Shown: in pieces, positions 15,242 through 23,213 of the stretch
Layout: every line of letters begins with the position of its first letter
Position numbering within the stretch: position 1 is the stretch's first letter
Assembly: GCA_029979265.1 (NCBI GenBank)
Contig: JAPOHW010000008.1
Coordinates: 1 to 64,000 of the forward strand
From: Actinomycetota bacterium
GTDB lineage: Bacteria; Actinomycetota; Acidimicrobiia; Acidimicrobiales; Aldehydirespiratoraceae
Length of the DNA stretch: 64,000 bases
Direction of reading: 5' to 3'
Notes under the pieces: generated by a model
Told to the model about the DNA's origin: nothing
Seen by the model: the letters and a program-made list of their open reading frames with translations, nothing else
Database searches by the model: none
Position numbers and translations under genes: made by a program

Positions 15242-16318
15242 TCAGGCCAGCGCATGGTCGAGAGCTGCGCTGGCGATCTCGCGAATGTCGACGTCGTAGC
15301 TGTTGAACGGAGGGAGGTCGAGCGGGTCGACACCGTAGATCGCATGGAGCCAGACGAGTGTTCCAGCGTCTTTCGCAAGCGTGCCGGCGTGTCCTTTCTC
15401 GTCGGTGAAGACCGAGTCGGTTCGGGGGCCGATCAGATTGGTCACATCGCTGAGAAGACCTTGCTCGAAAAGCGCACGGACCCCGAACACGGCTGCACCG
15501 TGGTAGAAGGCGAACACCTCGGCTCCGAGTTCGCTGCTGACGCGTTCCGCCAACTGCTGGTAGAGCGGCCAGACTGCGTCGATGACGGCACGATGGTCAT
15601 CGACCGACGCATAGCTGCTGGGAAAGTCGAGCCAGGGCATCGCCAGGCCGATTTGGGTCTCCGGGTTCTGTTCGAGTGCGTACGCCGAAATGTCGAAGAT
15701 CGCTTGATCACTCTGGCCCGCCGAGTCCTTGAACTCTTGCGAGCAACAGATCATGACCACGACGTCGACAGTGCCCGTATCGAGACGCTCCTTGATCAAG
15801 GCCTGTTGTTCGGGTGCTTCCCACATCGCCTGCGGAGCGCCGCCTTCGCCCCCTTTGAAAATGATGTGCTGCTCGTGTCCATCGATACCGGCGAGTCCGG
15901 TGACGGACTCGAGATTCGCTGCAAACGGGCGCCCAAAGCTGTGGCCGATGTACAACACTTCGAGACCTTCGATCCCACCCGCTTCGTCCTCGACCGGACT
16001 CGTGATGGTTGTCGTCGACACAGCGATGGTGGTGGTCGACACCTGCGTTGTGGTGGTGGTCGACCCTGGGACGGTGGTCGTCGACACCGCTGCGTTCGCA
16101 GAGATGGTTGTGGCCTGCACCGTCGTCGTCGGCAGCGTGTCGGTCGCAGCGGGTTGCTCGACCTGCATCGTGGTGGTCGTCGACACCGCTGCGTTCGCAG
16201 AGGTGGTTGTGGCCTGCAACGTCGTCGTTGCCAGTGCGTCCGTCGACGTTGTCGTCCGAGCGCACGACGTCAGCACCACGACTGCGGTCACAACGGCAAG
16301 CACGGTTCTGGGTGTCAT
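15242..16318 (-). CDS. SGNH/GDSL-hydrolase-like lipoprotein with Thr-rich stalk
   Basis: The ATG at 16318 follows GGAG and begins a lipoprotein signal with V-L-T-S-C as lipobox; longer starts add unlikely residues. A Thr/Ala-rich stalk (about 25-125) contains two copies of a 33-residue unit. The C-terminal domain (about 130-358) starts L-E-V-L-Y-I-G-H-S-F-G, which resembles block I of SGNH hydrolases with Ser as nucleophile but with His in place of the usual Asp before it. A late G-H segment (E-K-G-H-A-G-T-L) could supply the catalytic His. It probably hydrolyses an ester or acetyl group at the cell surface; the substrate is unknown. Confidence 0.7.
   Translation of the reverse strand: MTPRTVLAVVTAVVVLTSCARTTTSTDALATTTLQATTTSANAAVSTTTTMQVEQPAATDTLPTTTVQATTISANAAVSTTTVPGSTTTTTQVSTTTIAVSTTTITSPVEDEAGGIEGLEVLYIGHSFGRPFAANLESVTGLAGIDGHEQHIIFKGGEGGAPQAMWEAPEQQALIKERLDTGTVDVVVMICCSQEFKDSAGQSDQAIFDISAYALEQNPETQIGLAMPWLDFPSSYASVDDHRAVIDAVWPLYQQLAERVSSELGAEVFAFYHGAAVFGVRALFEQGLLSDVTNLIGPRTDSVFTDEKGHAGTLAKDAGTLVWLHAIYGVDPLDLPPFNSYDVDIREIASAALDHALA
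16081..16234 (-). repeat. Duplicated 55-bp segment in lipoprotein stalk
   Basis: A 55-bp segment beginning TCGACACCGCTGCGTTCGCA at 16081 is repeated at 16180-16234 with only a few mismatches, giving a 99-bp (33-codon) period. It encodes the repeated stalk element A-T-T-x-x-A-N-A-A-V-S-T-T-T and looks like a recent in-frame duplication. Confidence 0.8.
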
Positions 16319-16528
16319 CCGCTCCGGAAATCCTTCGTTCGTGGTCTGTCTTCGCCTTTGCACACCGCTGCGCAGTCTTGCCACGTGATGTGAGGAGACA
16401 GTGAAGAAGTCGTTATGCAAGTTCCGACAACGAACCGGCGATCGCGCGCCGCAAGAACCGGTCGATCACCACTGACCGGACACCCCATCTCGTCTGCGTC
16501 TACTGCGTCGCCACTCGGCGAACGGGGC

Positions 16529-17137
16529 TCAGAACAGACGCCGAGTCATCATGCGGCCAAGAACCGTGGTGTTCGTGGCAGCCATCCGTTCCTGAACCGC
16601 AGGGTCTGCGAAGTTCGCCGCAGAGGCCGCGAGCAGCGCATCCATCGAGTCTGCCCAGGTGACGACGACACCGCTGAACGGTGATGGCCCTCCGGCAATG
16701 ACCTGCATCGCCGCCATGCCGGCTGCCCCCGCTTCGAGGTGACCCCAACTGAGGGCCATGTTCGACTGGGTGGTCTCGTCGCTTTGGGGTGGCCCGGCCA
16801 GGTACAGGATCGTGCCATGGCTCGCATCACGAGACCCGAACTCTGCCTGCCGGCGCATCAACGTCCGTCGCTCGACCTGCACCCCGGTGTCCGCCAGCAG
16901 CTTCAAGAGATCACTGTCGGCGTAGATGGCTGCATTCAATGCCATTGCTGCGTCGGCGGAATCGGTCTCGAACGCGACCAAGACCTGTCCGGCCATTTCG
17001 CCACCCATGACGACCTGATTGGCCATCACAGACATCGCGCCGAGCGAACGGAGGCGTTCACCGGCCCATCCTGCGCCAGCCTCGGCAAAGTGATCCGGAT
17101 TCGCCATAGTGGTGGCGACTGAATAGATGAATGACAT
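16529..17137 (-). CDS. Conserved-looking protein with two ferredoxin-like halves, unknown function
   Basis: The ATG at 17137 follows GGGGGAC; the 202-residue product lacks a signal peptide. The two halves look alike: Y-S-V-A-T-T-M-A-N-P-D-H-F-A-E-A-G at the start and M-Q-V-I-A-G-G-P-S-P-F-S-G-V-V-V-T-W near residue 140. Each is followed by an Ala-rich helix with N-A-A-I-Y-A-D or S-A-A-N-F-A-D. This suggests a tandem dimeric alpha/beta-barrel (ferredoxin-like) fold. No catalytic residues are evident. A striking palindrome lies 44-72 bp upstream, toward the divergent glycosidase gene. Confidence 0.65.
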   Translation of the reverse strand: MSFIYSVATTMANPDHFAEAGAGWAGERLRSLGAMSVMANQVVMGGEMAGQVLVAFETDSADAAMALNAAIYADSDLLKLLADTGVQVERRTLMRRQAEFGSRDASHGTILYLAGPPQSDETTQSNMALSWGHLEAGAAGMAAMQVIAGGPSPFSGVVVTWADSMDALLAASAANFADPAVQERMAATNTTVLGRMMTRRLF

Positions 17138-17180
17138 GTTGTCCCCCAGCTGTGTGAGCTTTCTCGGCATTGCTGCCTGA

Positions 17181-17209
17181 CAGAACTGAACCACAGTTCT
17201 GTGGTTCAG
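17181..17209. promoter_or_regulatory. Nested palindromes between divergent genes
   Basis: CTGAACCACAG (17186-17196), TT, CTGTGGTTCAG (17199-17209) form a perfect 11-bp inverted repeat. Overlapping it, CAGAACTG (17181-17188) and CAGTTCTG (17194-17201) form a second perfect inverted repeat that shares bases with the first. Only one of the two hairpins can form in RNA. On DNA this looks like an operator for a dimeric regulator serving both divergent genes. Confidence 0.5.
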
Positions 17210-17331
17210 CGCCAGGGGTCGTCGTCGACAGGACCGCCAGCGTTGGGCACATTGGTGTCGCTCGTGAGTACACCGCCACAGCAGACACTCCACCGGCGAA
17301 GACCGGTCGCGTGGCGACCTAGTCTTGGCCC

Positions 17332-18513
17332 GTGAGCAACGACGCATCGTTTCCGGACTTCGTGTGGTCGATCGGCGAGGAGGGATCCGACCCGATCGTC
17401 ATGCGCCAGGGCGAGCGGTACCGCCAGGATCAGTTCGCAGCGTCCGGGCACGACCGCCACATGGCCGAGGATCTTGCCGCCATTGCCGATCTTGGCGTTC
17501 AGATCGTCCGATACGGCACGCCGTGGCGGATCGCTGAACCGCAACCTGGTATCTACGACTGGTCTCGGTGGGATCAGGCGTTCGCCGCCTGTCAGGACGC
17601 CAGGCTCGAGCCAATCGTCGAATTTCTTCACTTCGGGCTTCCCGACCACTGCAACGGCTTTGTCGAACGAGCGTGGGTTGATCGTTTCGTCGACTACGTC
17701 GGTGCCTTTCTCGAGCGGTACGACTCACCCCGGTGGTTCACGCCGGTCAACGAACCCGGTATCACAGCCCGGTTGTCCGCCCGGTTCGGCGTCTGGAACG
17801 ACATGGTCGCCACGCCCGAGGGTCACGCGCAGGCGCTGGCCAACGTCGTGCAGGCCAACCTCGAAGCCGTCGAACTGATCCGATCCGACCGGGAAGGATG
17901 GTGGATCGGATCCGAAGGGTTCGACGTACCTGTCACCGTGGCGACCTCGCCTGAGAGCGAAGCAGAAGCTCAGCGCCAGCGAGCGCTCGGGTGGCTTGTG
18001 TGGGATCTCCACTTCGGGATCGAGCCGGGGGTTCCCGGCTACTTCGATCATGTCGAACCCACCCAACTCGACCGAATTCGATCCCTCACCCCTACCGATC
18101 GACTGGTCGCCGGTCTCGACATCTACCCGATCTCGATCACGCCGATTGGGGGTGAACGTCCCGACTGGACACCGGCCGATCTGGTCCGACTCGCCACCGA
18201 CGAGATCGAACGGTGGCACGACCGCTACGCCCAGCCCTTCTGGATCGCAGAGACCTCCAACCTGACCCTTCCCCTCGACGAGCAGATTCCGTGGCTCGAC
18301 GAGTTCACACAGGCCCTCGGGCGACTCCGAGCGAAGGGGCGACCCGCCCGCGGGTTGTGCTGGTACAGCCGAGGTGACCAGTTCGACTGGCAGACCGCGT
18401 TGATCGAACCGGTCGGTGCCGTCACCGAAGTCGGACTGTTCGACGCCGACCGGCACGCACGACCGGTCGCAGCCCTCTTCCGAGAACTCGCAGCTGCCGG
18501 TCCACCGCAGTGA
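17332..18513 (+). CDS. GH1-like (clan GH-A) glycosidase
   Basis: The 393-residue product has a TIM-barrel with family-1-like landmarks: an early R-Y-G-T-P-W-R-I segment, W-x-x-W-D-Q after P-G-I-Y-D-W, an acid/base motif F-T-P-V-N-E-P (about residue 140) and a late W-I-A-E-T-S-N whose Glu would be the nucleophile. Beta-glucosidases usually show T-F-N-E-P and I-T-E-N-G, so this is a divergent member. No signal peptide is seen, implying cytoplasmic action on a small glycoside. GTG is the start. A strong hairpin follows the stop. Confidence 0.8.
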   Translation: MSNDASFPDFVWSIGEEGSDPIVMRQGERYRQDQFAASGHDRHMAEDLAAIADLGVQIVRYGTPWRIAEPQPGIYDWSRWDQAFAACQDARLEPIVEFLHFGLPDHCNGFVERAWVDRFVDYVGAFLERYDSPRWFTPVNEPGITARLSARFGVWNDMVATPEGHAQALANVVQANLEAVELIRSDREGWWIGSEGFDVPVTVATSPESEAEAQRQRALGWLVWDLHFGIEPGVPGYFDHVEPTQLDRIRSLTPTDRLVAGLDIYPISITPIGGERPDWTPADLVRLATDEIERWHDRYAQPFWIAETSNLTLPLDEQIPWLDEFTQALGRLRAKGRPARGLCWYSRGDQFDWQTALIEPVGAVTEVGLFDADRHARPVAALFRELAAAGPPQ

Positions 18514-18519
18514 GCGTGC

Positions 18520-18553
18520 GATCGAACTCGACGGTTGGTTGTCGAGTTCGATC
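18520..18553. terminator. Bidirectional hairpin between converging genes
   Basis: GATCGAACTCGAC (18520-18532) and GTCGAGTTCGATC (18541-18553) are perfect 13-base complements around an 8-base GGTTGGTT loop. It lies 6 bp past the glycosidase stop and 27 bp before the pterin dehydratase stop on the other strand, so it can terminate both genes despite lacking a T-tract. Confidence 0.75.
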
Positions 18554-18580
18554 GATCATGCCGAGCCTCGGCGCTCCGGG

Positions 18581-18877
18581 TCAGGTCGTCGCTAGCTCGT
18601 TCATCGTCGTTGCCAAGTCGACGTCGAGTTGGCTGACGCCCCCGACGTCGTGCGTCTCCAGCGCCACCCCCACCCTGTTGTAGAGGTTCGACCACTCGGG
18701 ATGGTGATTGAGTCGTTCGACGTGGATCGCCGACCGGATCATGAAACCGATCGCCTCGACGAAGTTCGGAAAGACGAACTCCCGCCGCAACATCCCGTCC
18801 CGGTACTCCCACCCGTCGAGGTCCTGTAGGCATGCATCGATCTCATTGGCGTCGAGCGCTCGCAGGTTCTCGGCCAT
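18581..18877 (-). CDS. Pterin-4a-carbinolamine dehydratase
   Basis: A 98-residue protein of normal family length. It shows the PCD/DCoH signature H-V-E-R-L-N-H-H-P-E-W-S-N-L-Y-N-R-V followed by L-x-T-H-D-V-G-G-V-S-Q-L-D, including the active-site His residues. The enzyme dehydrates 4a-hydroxytetrahydrobiopterin formed by aromatic amino acid hydroxylases. No hydroxylase is in the window, and actinobacterial copies often have unclear physiological roles. The start ATG follows a GGAGG-like site. Confidence 0.93.
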   Translation of the reverse strand: MAENLRALDANEIDACLQDLDGWEYRDGMLRREFVFPNFVEAIGFMIRSAIHVERLNHHPEWSNLYNRVGVALETHDVGGVSQLDVDLATTMNELATT

Positions 18878-19030
18878 CAGGGCCTCCTTCGTGGTGACGG
18901 CCGACCGGTTTCGGCAACAGCTGCGTCCGTGGTGTCGACCTTACTGCCGGCGTCCGTACCGGCTGTACGGAAGCCGACGATTCGGCCATGGCCCTTCGCA
19001 GGAGTGGAGCTCAACAGCCAGACTGTGCCG

Positions 19031-20023
19031 GTGAGCGAACTTCCGATTCTCGACATGACATCGTTCCGCAACGACCCCGACGGACCTGGGGCTGCTCGAT
19101 TCGTCTCCGACATCCTCGCTGCTGCCCACGGGCCAGGGTTCGCCTACCTGTACGGTCACGGGGTCGACCCCACGCTCGACGACAGCATCTTCGCCTCAGC
19201 ACGCGCCTTCTTTGCACTACCGGCCAACGAACGAGAGGCGATCGCGATCGAACGATCCGCCGCCTTTCGCGGCTACACAATGCTCGGCACCGAGCTCACC
19301 AACGGGCAAGCCGACTGGCGGGAGCAGATCGACTTTGGCCCGGAGCAGGAGGCGCCACCCGCCGATGCCTTGCCGGCGTGGCGCCGCCTCCGCGGACCGA
19401 ACCAGTGGCCTGCCTCGCTGCCATCGATGCGCCCGGCTGTGCTCGAGTGGATAGAGGCGATGACCGGCGTCGGTCTCGCCGCGCTGCGAGCACTCGCCAC
19501 CGGGCTCGGACTCGACCCTCACCATTGGGACACCGACTTCGTCCCCGACGCCGATGTGCATCTCAAGATCATCCGCTACCCGGCACCCGCACCCGGCACG
19601 ACAGATCAAGGCGTTGGTCTGCACACCGACAGCGGGCTGCTCACGTTCATCCTCCAAGACCATGTCGGAGGCCTCCAGGTGCAACTCGGCGACCGTTTGG
19701 TCGATGCACCTCACGTCGACGGGGCCTACCTGATGAATCTCGGCGAGACCCTCGAGACCGCCACCGACGGGTACTTGCGAGCGACCCCACATCGAGTCGT
19801 GAGCCCACCGACCGATCAGGACCGAGTCTCGATTGCGTACTTCTTCAACCCGCGGTTCGACACGCCGTTCGAGTCGGTCGACCTTCCCGCTGCACTCGCC
19901 GCAGCGGCGCCCGGTGCTGATCATGGTGGCGTCGGCCTGTCGGCGTATGGCGAGAACAACCTCAGGATCCGGCTTCGAAGCCACCCAGACGTGGCGCAAC
20001 GTCACTACGCCGACTGCACCTGA
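19031..20023 (+). CDS. Fe(II)/2-oxoglutarate oxygenase, isopenicillin-N-synthase-like
   Basis: From the GTG at 19031 the product is 330 residues. The N-terminal DIOX_N-type region (L-P-I-L-D-M, G-F-A-Y-L-Y-G-H-G-V) precedes the jelly-roll core with iron ligands His198 and Asp200 (G-L-H-T-D-S-G) and His254 (A-T-P-H-R-V). The oxoglutarate-binding R-V-S pair is at 265-267. This group hydroxylates or desaturates small molecules; the name of the superfamily does not imply antibiotic synthesis. The start is uncertain, with in-frame GTGs at 19004, 19025 and further upstream. Confidence 0.85.
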   Translation: MSELPILDMTSFRNDPDGPGAARFVSDILAAAHGPGFAYLYGHGVDPTLDDSIFASARAFFALPANEREAIAIERSAAFRGYTMLGTELTNGQADWREQIDFGPEQEAPPADALPAWRRLRGPNQWPASLPSMRPAVLEWIEAMTGVGLAALRALATGLGLDPHHWDTDFVPDADVHLKIIRYPAPAPGTTDQGVGLHTDSGLLTFILQDHVGGLQVQLGDRLVDAPHVDGAYLMNLGETLETATDGYLRATPHRVVSPPTDQDRVSIAYFFNPRFDTPFESVDLPAALAAAAPGADHGGVGLSAYGENNLRIRLRSHPDVAQRHYADCT

Positions 20024-20042
20024 ACCGGGGGTAGACCCGTGC

Positions 20043-20873
20043 TCAGATGATGATCTCCACGACGGCGATGAGCGTCCACACCCAACCGGCTACGGCGGCC
20101 ACGACGAGCACCGCAGCGAAGACACGGTCCTTGGGCGTGGCATCAATCCGCTGGCGCTCGGGCCGCGCCGTTCGACCGGCGATCAGGAACGGGACGATCA
20201 CAGCTCCGGGCCCGGACAGGATCAACGGGAGGAGCGGCAGGAGGCCGCAGATTCCTCGAACCGAGAATGTGGGCTTCGGCCACCACTGCACCCACCGATC
20301 AGCCAAGACGCACGTGGTCGTTCCCAACAGCATGATCAGGCCCACTGCGAAACCGACTGCAAGCCAGAGCGGACCGAGGATCTCGAAATCGATGCTGTTG
20401 GGGGCGAGAAGGTCGAGTGGTCTGGCCAACACGCCGGCACCGATACCGGCCCCGAGCAAGCCGGCCGTAACCGATCTCGCCGGCAACCAAGCCCTCAACA
20501 GATACAGCCCGGTGGCGCCCAGCAGACCGATACCGGCCCCGAAAAGGACGAAAAACATCGAGCCCCCGATCGTCACCCGACCGACGACCTCGCCCGCTTC
20601 GGTGAGTCTTCCCTGTGCGGAGTATCCCGAGGTGGCACCGACCACTCGCATGAAAAAGCGACCACCGACACCAGCGATCAGCAACCCGGCCACGAATCCG
20701 GCGGCGAGTGTCGCCGACAGGCGTCGAGTCGCTTCGGCAATCCTGGTTCGAAGAGCCTCGCCTGAAGCACCCGACGGAATCCACTCGAGCATCGAGTGCC
20801 ACACCACGATGGTGGCGCACAGCCCCAGCGCCCCAACCCCCAACACGCCGATCACGAGCGAGGCCGGTGTCAT
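20043..20873 (-). CDS. Multi-pass membrane protein of unknown function
   Basis: The 276-residue product has about seven hydrophobic segments separated by short loops, many with small-residue G-x-x-x-G patterns (G-A-G-I-G-L-L-G-A-T-G, G-L-L-G-A-G-I-G-A-G). There are no catalytic or transport motifs I recognise. It converges with the oxygenase gene (19-bp gap) and is divergent from the luciferase-like gene. Confidence 0.7.
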   Translation of the reverse strand: MTPASLVIGVLGVGALGLCATIVVWHSMLEWIPSGASGEALRTRIAEATRRLSATLAAGFVAGLLIAGVGGRFFMRVVGATSGYSAQGRLTEAGEVVGRVTIGGSMFFVLFGAGIGLLGATGLYLLRAWLPARSVTAGLLGAGIGAGVLARPLDLLAPNSIDFEILGPLWLAVGFAVGLIMLLGTTTCVLADRWVQWWPKPTFSVRGICGLLPLLPLILSGPGAVIVPFLIAGRTARPERQRIDATPKDRVFAAVLVVAAVAGWVWTLIAVVEIII

Positions 20874-20978
20874 GAGACCTCCGAATCACGTCGTGCTCGT
20901 GCGAGCAACGAACGACGCGGCAGACCCTTCACAGCGTATCTTGCGGGACCGACGAGCATCTGGGCAAGAGTGGGGATC

Positions 20979-21881
20979 ATGAAAATCGGTGTGCAACTTC
21001 CGGAAGTCGAGTGGGAGGTTCCGTTTCCCGAGTATCTGGCGATGGCCCAGACCGCAGAGGCGGTGGGGTTCAACTCGCTTTGGGTCGGGGATCACCTGCT
21101 CTACGACCTGCCTGCGGGGGCTCGAGGTCCGTGGGAAGCATGGACCACACTGGCGGCGATTGCGGCCGTCACCGAGCAGATCGAGATCGGGCCACTGGTC
21201 GCCAGCACCAGCTTTCACGCGCCCCCGATGCTCGCCAAACAAGCTGCGACGGTCGATGCCATCTCACAGGGTCGACTCATTCTCGGCCTTGGCGCAGGCT
21301 GGAACCGCCGGGAATACGACGCGTTCGGGTTCGCCTTCGACCGGAGGGTCAGCAGATTCGAGGAGGCATTCACCATCATTCGCTCACTGCTTCGAGACGG
21401 GGCGATCGATTTCCACGGCACGTACTACGACGCAGAGCGATGTGTACTGCATCCCCGATCGCCTCGCCCCGCCGGCCCGCCGTTGATGGTCGGCTCGATC
21501 GGGCCCCGGATGCTGGGCATCACCCTCCCCCATGTGGAGGCGTGGAATGTGTGGTGGTCCGACTACGGCAACACACCGGAGGGTTTCGCAGCGCAGAAAT
21601 CCGTGGTCGACGACATCGCCTCGTCGGTCGGTCGCGATCCAGCCACCCTCGACGCCACCTGTGCAGTTCTGGTGCAACTCGACGGCGGTGGCGGCCGCCA
21701 GATGGGCGACTACGGGGCCGGCGAAGCCGTCGAGCCAATCACCGGATCACCCGCAGCGATCGCCGAACAACTGGCGAGGTTCGGTGACGCCGGCGCCAGC
21801 CACGTTCAACTCGTCGTCGACCCGATCACCCGCAGCTCGATCGAATGGCTCGGCGACGTGCTCCCCTTGGTTCGTAGTTGA
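20979..21881 (+). CDS. Luciferase-like (LLM class) F420-dependent oxidoreductase
   Basis: The ATG at 20979 has GTGGGG upstream and starts M-K-I-G-V-Q-L-P, the normal beginning of LLM proteins. The 300-residue TIM-barrel includes F-N-S-L-W-V-G-D-H-L, a T-S-F-H-A-P-P-M-L-A-K-Q segment, G-R-L-I-L-G-L-G-A-G-W and a P-L-M-V-G-S-I-G motif. These features favour coenzyme F420 over FMN. The gene is alone on its strand, facing the amidohydrolase operon end-to-end, so it may or may not belong to that pathway. Confidence 0.88.
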   Translation: MKIGVQLPEVEWEVPFPEYLAMAQTAEAVGFNSLWVGDHLLYDLPAGARGPWEAWTTLAAIAAVTEQIEIGPLVASTSFHAPPMLAKQAATVDAISQGRLILGLGAGWNRREYDAFGFAFDRRVSRFEEAFTIIRSLLRDGAIDFHGTYYDAERCVLHPRSPRPAGPPLMVGSIGPRMLGITLPHVEAWNVWWSDYGNTPEGFAAQKSVVDDIASSVGRDPATLDATCAVLVQLDGGGGRQMGDYGAGEAVEPITGSPAAIAEQLARFGDAGASHVQLVVDPITRSSIEWLGDVLPLVRS

Positions 21882-21944
21882 GCATCCCTGACAGTACGGA
21901 GTCTCTCCTCTCCGCATGACGTGACAGCCGATGATGACGCCCCG

Positions 21945-23168
21945 TCACTTCTGCCGTACCCCCGCCTTCCATACGTGGGTCACCCGGTCGGCGTCACCCC
22001 ACACCGATCGATCATCCAGCGGGTTCGCATCGAGCGCGATCACGTCGGCGTCATAACCCGCGACGAGCTGGCCACTGGTGGGAGCCTGCGGACCGAGGGT
22101 CTCGGGAGCGGTGGCCGTCATCGCCTCGATCGCCTCGAGATCGGTCATACCCGCATTGATCAGATGGACGATCTCCATGCTGTTCGAGCCGTACATCTGA
22201 CCCGACACGAAGATGTCGCACCCTGCTGCGATCTTGACTCCCGCCGCAATCGCAATCTTCATCGCCTGCTCGTGTGCACCTGCGATCATCAAGCCCTTCT
22301 CGTAGGCGTAGCGAGGAAGCATGTCGGCCTGGCTGAGCAGCGTGTCGATCACGTAGCGAGTCGGTACGAACATCGTCCCAGCCGCAACCATCGCCTCCGC
22401 CGCTTCTTCGTCGATGAAACTGCCGTGTTCGATCGTGTGACAGCCGTTGCGGATAGCGGCCATGATTCCCGGCTTGCCATGACAGTGCGCAGCGACGACG
22501 CGTTCCGCGCGACCCGCTTCGTCGACGATGGCCCGCATTTCCTCGTCCGAGAACTGCTGGTGGATCGGGTGATCGATTTCGCTCATCACACCGCCCGACG
22601 CACAGATTTTGATCAGCCGGGCATTCATTCGCAGGTTGGTTCGCACCGCCTTGAGCACCTCGGGCACGCCGTCACAGAGGATCGAGAACGTGTGGTTGCA
22701 CGTGATCTCGTGGACGAAGTCGAGCGGCAGGCTGTGAATGTCGCCGTGGCCACCGGTGGTGGACAGAATCCGGCCGGCGCCGTAGATGTTCGGTCCAGTG
22801 ACCCGGCCCTCGTCGATCGCCTGGGCGAGCCGGATGCCGATCCCACCCACTTCACGCACACTCGTGACACCGGCGTTGATGCACTGCCGGGCATCGTCAA
22901 CCGCTCGTGCCGACGCAGCGACGAGGTCGGCCGCTGCCATCGCTTCGAGATCGGCCGCCGGAAGACCGACGAAGTGGGCGTGGCAGTCCCACAGCCCTGG
23001 CATGACGGTGGCAACCTCCACCACCTCCTCCTCATCGTCGGAGTGCCCGGGAGCATCGGCGGTCGGCCCGGCGTAGACGATCTCGCCAAACGCCATGATG
23101 ACGGTGCCACCGTCGACCGGATCACCCCTTCCGGGAAGAAGGGTGTCAGCGACGATACGAATGCTCAT
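21945..23168 (-). CDS. Metal-dependent amidohydrolase (imidazolonepropionase/prolidase-like)
   Basis: This 407-residue enzyme has the amidohydrolase layout. An N-terminal beta-sandwich precedes the metal motif D-C-H-A-H (residues about 62-66). The Lys ligand is in L-I-K-I-C-A-S-G-G, metal His are in A-A-H-C-H-G and T-I-E-H-G, and the last catalytic Asp is in A-A-G-C-D. The C-terminal A-D-V-I-A-L-D-x-N-P-L closes the fold. It would hydrolyse a cyclic amide or peptide-like bond. It is the final gene of a leftward operon, 45 bp after the fused hydantoinase gene. ATG 23168 is preferred; 23198 is possible. Confidence 0.88.
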   Translation of the reverse strand: MSIRIVADTLLPGRGDPVDGGTVIMAFGEIVYAGPTADAPGHSDDEEEVVEVATVMPGLWDCHAHFVGLPAADLEAMAAADLVAASARAVDDARQCINAGVTSVREVGGIGIRLAQAIDEGRVTGPNIYGAGRILSTTGGHGDIHSLPLDFVHEITCNHTFSILCDGVPEVLKAVRTNLRMNARLIKICASGGVMSEIDHPIHQQFSDEEMRAIVDEAGRAERVVAAHCHGKPGIMAAIRNGCHTIEHGSFIDEEAAEAMVAAGTMFVPTRYVIDTLLSQADMLPRYAYEKGLMIAGAHEQAMKIAIAAGVKIAAGCDIFVSGQMYGSNSMEIVHLINAGMTDLEAIEAMTATAPETLGPQAPTSGQLVAGYDADVIALDANPLDDRSVWGDADRVTHVWKAGVRQK

Positions 23169-23213
23169 GGCGCAAGTCTCGTGCCGTCGACCCGACATCG
23201 CCAGTCTCGATGG

